NCBI RefSeq assembly: GCF_001280125.1
Contig: NZ_LGEG01000044.1
Location: 1-10,648, forward strand
DNA: 10,648 bases
Direction: 5' to 3'
From: Streptomyces sp. NRRL F-6492
Lineage (GTDB): Bacteria; Actinomycetota; Actinomycetes; Streptomycetales; Streptomycetaceae
Program-made: the position numbers and the translations under genes
Shown here: positions 8,084-10,648 of the stretch, piece after piece
How positions within the stretch are numbered: position 1 is the stretch's first letter
How the letters are laid out: every line of letters starts with the position of its first letter
The notes under the pieces: generated by a model
What the model was told of the DNA's origin: nothing
The model's database searches: none
What the model saw: only the letters and a program-made list of their open reading frames with translations

Positions 8084-8683
8084 CTACTCGGGCAGACGGA
8101 GTTCCAGGTCGGCACGGAGGGTGACGCCCTCGTTGCCGAAGGAGGAGAGGAGGCCGGTGACCGGGCCGTGGCCGGGGAGCTGGGCCTCGGGGTCCACGTC
8201 GTGCCAGGGGGCCAGGACGAAGGCGCGCTGGTGGGCGCGGGGGTGGGGCAGGGTGAGGACGGGGTCGTCGGAGACGACGTCCGCGTACGCGACGATGTCG
8301 ACGTCGATGGTGCGGGGGCCCCAGCGCTCCTCGCGGACGCGGTGGAAGGCCTCCTCGACGGCGTGGGCGCGCTCCAGGAGGGAGGAGGGCGGCAGGGTCG
8401 TCTTCACGAGGGCGACGGCGTTGAAGTACGAGGGCTGGCTGCCGGGGTCGACGCCCCAGGGCTCGGTCTCGTACACGGGGGAGACGGCCTTGACCCGGAG
8501 GCCGGGGGTGTCGGCGAGGGCGTCGACGGCGCCCTGGAGGGTCTCCAGGCGGTTGCCGAGGTTGGCGCCGAGGGCGAGGACGGCCCAGCGGGGGTTGGAG
8601 AGGGTGGTGTCGGCGGCGTCGACGGTCTCGACGACGGAGGCGGGGACGGGCTGGACGGTGGGGTCGCTGTGCGTCGCTTTCAT
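8084..8683 (-). CDS. folK: 2-amino-4-hydroxy-6-hydroxymethyldihydropteridine diphosphokinase (HPPK)
   Basis: This 199-residue cytoplasmic kinase transfers pyrophosphate from ATP to 6-hydroxymethyl-dihydropterin, making the substrate of FolP. Family motifs are LGANLGNR (38-45), VSPVYETEPWG (67-77, with SYFNAV just after) and RWGPRTIDVDI (120-130), where D127 and D129 bind the catalytic magnesium ions. The pterin-site segment LPHPRAHQRAFVLAPW is at 145-160. The core begins near residue 33, so about 30 N-terminal residues extend beyond the Escherichia coli enzyme; they are polar and of unknown role. The ATG at 8683 overlaps the folB stop as ATGA (8683-8680), pointing to translational coupling with the enzyme making its substrate. 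A longer frame starting near 8794 lies within folB and is rejected. Confidence 0.95.
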   Translation of the reverse strand: MKATHSDPTVQPVPASVVETVDAADTTLSNPRWAVLALGANLGNRLETLQGAVDALADTPGLRVKAVSPVYETEPWGVDPGSQPSYFNAVALVKTTLPPSSLLERAHAVEEAFHRVREERWGPRTIDVDIVAYADVVSDDPVLTLPHPRAHQRAFVLAPWHDVDPEAQLPGHGPVTGLLSSFGNEGVTLRADLELRLPE

Positions 8684-9039
8684 CGTCGGCTCCGGGTGAT
8701 CGTGACGGTGACGTCGTCGAAGGGCACGGTGATGGGCGCGTCCGGCTTGTGGACGACGACCTCCACCTCCTGTACCCCGGCGTGGCTCAGGCACTGCTGG
8801 GCGATGCGTTCGGCGAGGGTTTCGATGAGGTCGACGGGCTCGCCCTGGACGACGTCGACGACCTCCTCGGCGACGATCCCGTAGTGGACGGTCTTGGAGA
8901 GGTCGTCCCCGGCGGCGGCGGGGCGGGTGTCCAGGCCGAGGGTCAGGTCCACGATGAAGGTCTGTCCCTCCTCGCGTTCCTTGGCGAAGACGCCGTGGTG
9001 GCCCCGGGCCTTGAGGCCGCGCAGCGCGACACGATCCAC
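8680..9039 (-). CDS. folB: Dihydroneopterin aldolase
   Basis: This 119-residue enzyme splits 7,8-dihydroneopterin into 6-hydroxymethyl-dihydropterin and glycolaldehyde. Recognisable parts are RGLKARGHHGVFAKEREEGQ (7-26, with the active-site glutamate region), VHYGIVAEEV (51-60, conserved Y53), LIETLAERIA (71-80, pterin-binding E73) and VHKPDAPI (96-103, catalytic lysine K98). The frame is open back to GTG 9075, but I chose GTG 9039 because AGGAG (9052-9048) lies 8 bases upstream and the length then matches the usual 115-125 residues. folK follows with a 4-base overlap. A 134-base gap separates it from the upstream NTF2-like gene, so an extra promoter may lie there. Confidence 0.94.
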   Translation of the reverse strand: MDRVALRGLKARGHHGVFAKEREEGQTFIVDLTLGLDTRPAAAGDDLSKTVHYGIVAEEVVDVVQGEPVDLIETLAERIAQQCLSHAGVQEVEVVVHKPDAPITVPFDDVTVTITRSRR

Positions 9040-9110
9040 GCGAATCACTCCTGCTGTCGTAGTTCGGGTGGCCACGCAGCCGGGTGCGGACGGCCGGGTG
9101 TCCGTCGTCG

Positions 9111-9116
9111 AATCTA
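9111..9116 (-). promoter_or_regulatory. Candidate -10 of an internal folB promoter
   Basis: On the minus strand the 9040-9173 gap contains TAGATT (9116-9111), a good -10-like hexamer, about 72 bases before the folB start. No matching -35 is clear. This gap is the only sizeable one inside the operon. A short imperfect stem (CCCGCG 9117-9122 with CGCGGG 9142-9147) lies just upstream of it. Confidence 0.3.
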
Positions 9117-9173
9117 CCCGCGAGGACCGACAGGACGTGCCCGCGGGGGGCCGGAGGTGGGCGGAGTCCCAGG

Positions 9174-9665
9174 TCAGGCGGGTTCTTCGGGGTCGCTGGG
9201 GGCGTCGTCGAGGGTGGGTTCGGCGGTGTCGGGGCCGTCGGTGTCGGCGAGGACGGGGGAGGCGTGGTGGGACCAGACGCGCCAGCCGTCGGGTGTGCGG
9301 CGGAAGACGTTGGTGGCGACGACGAGCTGTCCGACGAGGGGGCCCAGTTCGGCGCCGTCCTCGGCGGGGCCGCCGCTGAGGATGTTCTCGGTGCAGGTGA
9401 CGAGGGCGGTGTCGCCGGCGAGGGAGACCTGGAGGTCGGTGAGGAAGAACTGGATGTACTCGGTGTTCGCCATGATCAGGGCGTACGAGCGGAGGACCTC
9501 GCCGCGGCCGGTGAGGACGGGCCAGCCGGGGTGGACGCAGGTGACGGGGACGGTGTCGTCGGCGAGCCAGAGGCCGGAGACGGTGTCGAAGTCGCCGGTC
9601 TCCATGGCCTCGTAGAAGGCGGTGTTGGCGGCTTCGACGGCCGCTTCGTCGGTGGTGGGGGTCAC
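9174..9665 (-). CDS. NTF2-like / SnoaL-fold family protein
   Basis: This 163-residue protein has the small cone-shaped alpha+beta fold pattern of the NTF2 superfamily. An N-terminal helix DEAAVEAANTAFYEAMETGDFDTVSGLW (6-33) is followed by VTCVHPGWPVLTGRGEVLRSYALIM (41-65, the typical 'HP.w..l.G...v..sw..i' segment). Strands follow: IQFFLTDLQVSLAGDTALVTCTENIL, then LVVATNVFRRTPDGWRVWSHHASPV (114-138). The C-terminal 25 residues are acidic and disordered. The GTG at 9665 overlaps the folP stop as GTGA, with GAAGGAG (9676-9670) just upstream, so it is translationally coupled to folP. Members of this fold can be enzymes or binding proteins; the family alone does not tell which. The coupling hints at a pteridine or folate role, but that is inference. 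The frame's Arg-rich upstream extension inside folP is not real. Confidence 0.87.
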   Translation of the reverse strand: MTPTTDEAAVEAANTAFYEAMETGDFDTVSGLWLADDTVPVTCVHPGWPVLTGRGEVLRSYALIMANTEYIQFFLTDLQVSLAGDTALVTCTENILSGGPAEDGAELGPLVGQLVVATNVFRRTPDGWRVWSHHASPVLADTDGPDTAEPTLDDAPSDPEEPA

Positions 9666-10522
9666 CTGGCTCCTTCGACCGCGCGGGCGACCCGGACGGC
9701 GTCGGCGGTGGCGCGGACCTCGTGGACGCGGACGGCCCACGCGCCCGCGTGGGCGGCGAGGGCGGAGACGGCGGCGGTGGCGGCGTCGCGTTCGCGTGCG
9801 GGGGGCGGGGCGGCGCCCTCGTGGGCGAGGACGTGGCCGAGGAAGCGTTTGCGGGAGGCGGCGACGAGGAGGGGGCGGCCGAGGGCGTGGAGCTCGGGGA
9901 GGCGGGCGACGAGGGCCAGGTCGTGGGGGGCGAGCTTGGCGAAGCCGAGGCCGGGGTCGACGACGACGCGGTCGGGGTCGACGCCGCCGTCGACGACGGC
10001 TTCCAGGCGGGTGCGGAGTTCGGTGAGGACTTCGGCGACGACGTCGTCGTACACGGCGAGGCTGTTCATGTTGTCGCTGAAGCCCCGCCAGTGCATGACG
10101 ACGAAGGGGACTTCGGCGGCGGCGACGGCGGGGACCATGCCGGGGTCGGCGAGGCCGCCGCTGACGTCGTTGACGAGGACGGCGCCGGCTTCGACGGCGC
10201 GGGCGGCGACGGTGGCGCGCATGGTGTCGACGGAGACGGTGACGCCTTCGGCGGCGAGGCCGCGGACGACGGGGACGACGCGGCGGAGTTCTTCCTCCTC
10301 GTCGACGCGGGTGGCGCCGGGGCGGGTGGACTCGCCGCCGACGTCGATGAGGTCGGCGCCCTCGGCGGCCAGGTGGAGGCCGTGTTTGACGGCGGCGGTG
10401 GTGTCGAACCAGCGGCCGCCGTCGGAGAAGGAGTCGGGGGTCACGTTGACCACGCCCATGACCGCGCAGCGGTCCCACTCCGGCAGGCCCCGGGCCGTGC
10501 CCCGGCCGATCGTCGTACTCAT
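9662..10522 (-). CDS. folP: Dihydropteroate synthase
   Basis: This 286-residue TIM-barrel enzyme condenses 6-hydroxymethyl-dihydropterin diphosphate with p-aminobenzoate to form dihydropteroate; it is the sulfonamide target. Conserved parts are GVVNVTPDSFSDGG (23-36, N26 for magnesium-diphosphate), DVGGESTRPG (60-69), VSVDT (96-100, D99), VNDVSGG (117-123), VVMH (141-144), DPGLGFAK (189-196), AASRKRFLG (221-229) and RVHEV (265-269). All expected catalytic residues are present, so this looks like an active folP rather than a paralogue. The ATG at 10522 has no Shine-Dalgarno but sits 7 bases after a -10 element, suggesting leaderless expression. It heads the minus-strand run folP, NTF2-like, folB, folK, DUF3180. 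Confidence 0.96.
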   Translation of the reverse strand: MSTTIGRGTARGLPEWDRCAVMGVVNVTPDSFSDGGRWFDTTAAVKHGLHLAAEGADLIDVGGESTRPGATRVDEEEELRRVVPVVRGLAAEGVTVSVDTMRATVAARAVEAGAVLVNDVSGGLADPGMVPAVAAAEVPFVVMHWRGFSDNMNSLAVYDDVVAEVLTELRTRLEAVVDGGVDPDRVVVDPGLGFAKLAPHDLALVARLPELHALGRPLLVAASRKRFLGHVLAHEGAAPPPARERDAATAAVSALAAHAGAWAVRVHEVRATADAVRVARAVEGAR

Positions 10523-10528
10523 GGGACC

Positions 10529-10534
10529 AGCCTA
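10529..10534 (-). promoter_or_regulatory. -10 element of a leaderless folP promoter
   Basis: On the minus strand TAGGCT (10534-10529) fits TANNNT and ends 7 bases before the A of the folP ATG, so transcription should start at the start codon. No ribosome binding site is visible before folP. No clear -35 is seen. Confidence 0.55.
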
Positions 10535-10556
10535 GGGGGTGTGCGGGGGATCGGGG

Positions 10557-10610
10557 CGGGCCCCGGGGTCAGGCGGCGCGGGCCCCGGGGTCAGGCGGCG
10601 CGGGCCCCGG
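10557..10610. repeat. 22-bp tandem direct repeat, two full copies and a partial third
   Basis: A 22-base unit beginning CGGGCCCCGGGG and ending TCAGGCGGCG occurs exactly at 10557-10578 and 10579-10600. The first 10 bases recur at 10601-10610. On the minus strand each full copy contains a TGA (10571-10569 and 10593-10591), so the repeat duplicates the end of the adjoining reading frame. Each copy also contains the near-palindrome CGGGCCCCGGGG, able to form hairpins. Confidence 0.85.
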
Positions 10611-10648
10611 CTTCGGCGGGGGCGGCCGGGGTGAGGTGGGCGCAGGGG
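10591..10648 (-). CDS. 3' end of an unidentified gene, partial
   Basis: Reading the minus strand from the window edge gives an 18-codon tail (PCAHLTPAAPAEAGARAA) that ends at TGA 10593-10591. The alanine/proline-rich composition and C-ending codons look like a genuine Streptomyces C-terminus, but too little is visible to name the gene. It would lie upstream of folP in the same direction, with 68 bases between its stop and the folP start. Confidence 0.45.
   Translation of the reverse strand, partial: PCAHLTPAAPAEAGARAA

Noticed and set aside
7500..8699. 399-residue plus-strand frame across DUF3180 and folK
   Set aside because: Low-complexity antisense translation of two motif-bearing genes.
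9084..10535. 483-residue plus-strand frame across folP and the NTF2-like gene
   Set aside because: Antisense shadow; Gly/Val/Ala/Asp then Arg/Thr/Ser-rich, no recognisable domain.

Overview
This window is a very GC-rich chromosomal segment whose codons end almost always in G or C. Its gene order (dacB, a zinc metalloprotease, tilS, hpt, ftsH, folE, then folate genes) is typical of Streptomyces or a close relative. No phage, transposon, CRISPR, tRNA or rRNA is visible. It is mostly a conserved housekeeping region with a small accessory island in the middle.

Left half, plus strand. The window opens inside the 3' end of dacB (penicillin-binding protein 4 type, family S13, KTG motif visible). 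A 379-residue HExxH metalloprotease follows; it appears to be expressed from a leaderless promoter. Next come tilS (tRNA-Ile lysidine synthetase) and hpt (hypoxanthine phosphoribosyltransferase), 26 bases apart and probably co-transcribed. A strong inverted-repeat terminator ends that unit. ftsH (membrane AAA+ zinc protease) then has its own AT-richer leader, with an 8-bp hairpin lying between a strong Shine-Dalgarno and the start codon. A 15-bp perfect hairpin terminates ftsH. folE (GTP cyclohydrolase I) starts just beyond it; its active-site region carries a run of A/T-ending codons.

Middle island, plus strand, about 6164-7563. Two unrecognised genes overlap by GTGA (197 and 149 residues), and a third short ORF (80 residues) follows. 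The first start codon lies in the arm of a 10-bp inverted repeat. These genes sit between folE and the remaining folate genes and end tail-to-tail against the next operon, with the two stop codons interlocked in a CTAG.

Right half, minus strand, read from high to low coordinates. The 3' tail of an unidentified gene, followed by a 22-bp tandem duplication covering its stop, comes first. Then folP (dihydropteroate synthase, apparently leaderless), an NTF2/SnoaL-like protein overlapping folP by GTGA, folB (dihydroneopterin aldolase), folK (HPPK, overlapping folB by ATGA) and a DUF3180-type four-helix membrane protein. FolE, FolB, FolK and FolP together cover the path from GTP to dihydropteroate, except for removal of phosphate from dihydroneopterin triphosphate, for which no dedicated gene is seen. 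Apart from the island, gaps are short: the longest gene-free stretches are 1429-1635, 3252-3422 and 9040-9173, all under 300 bases.
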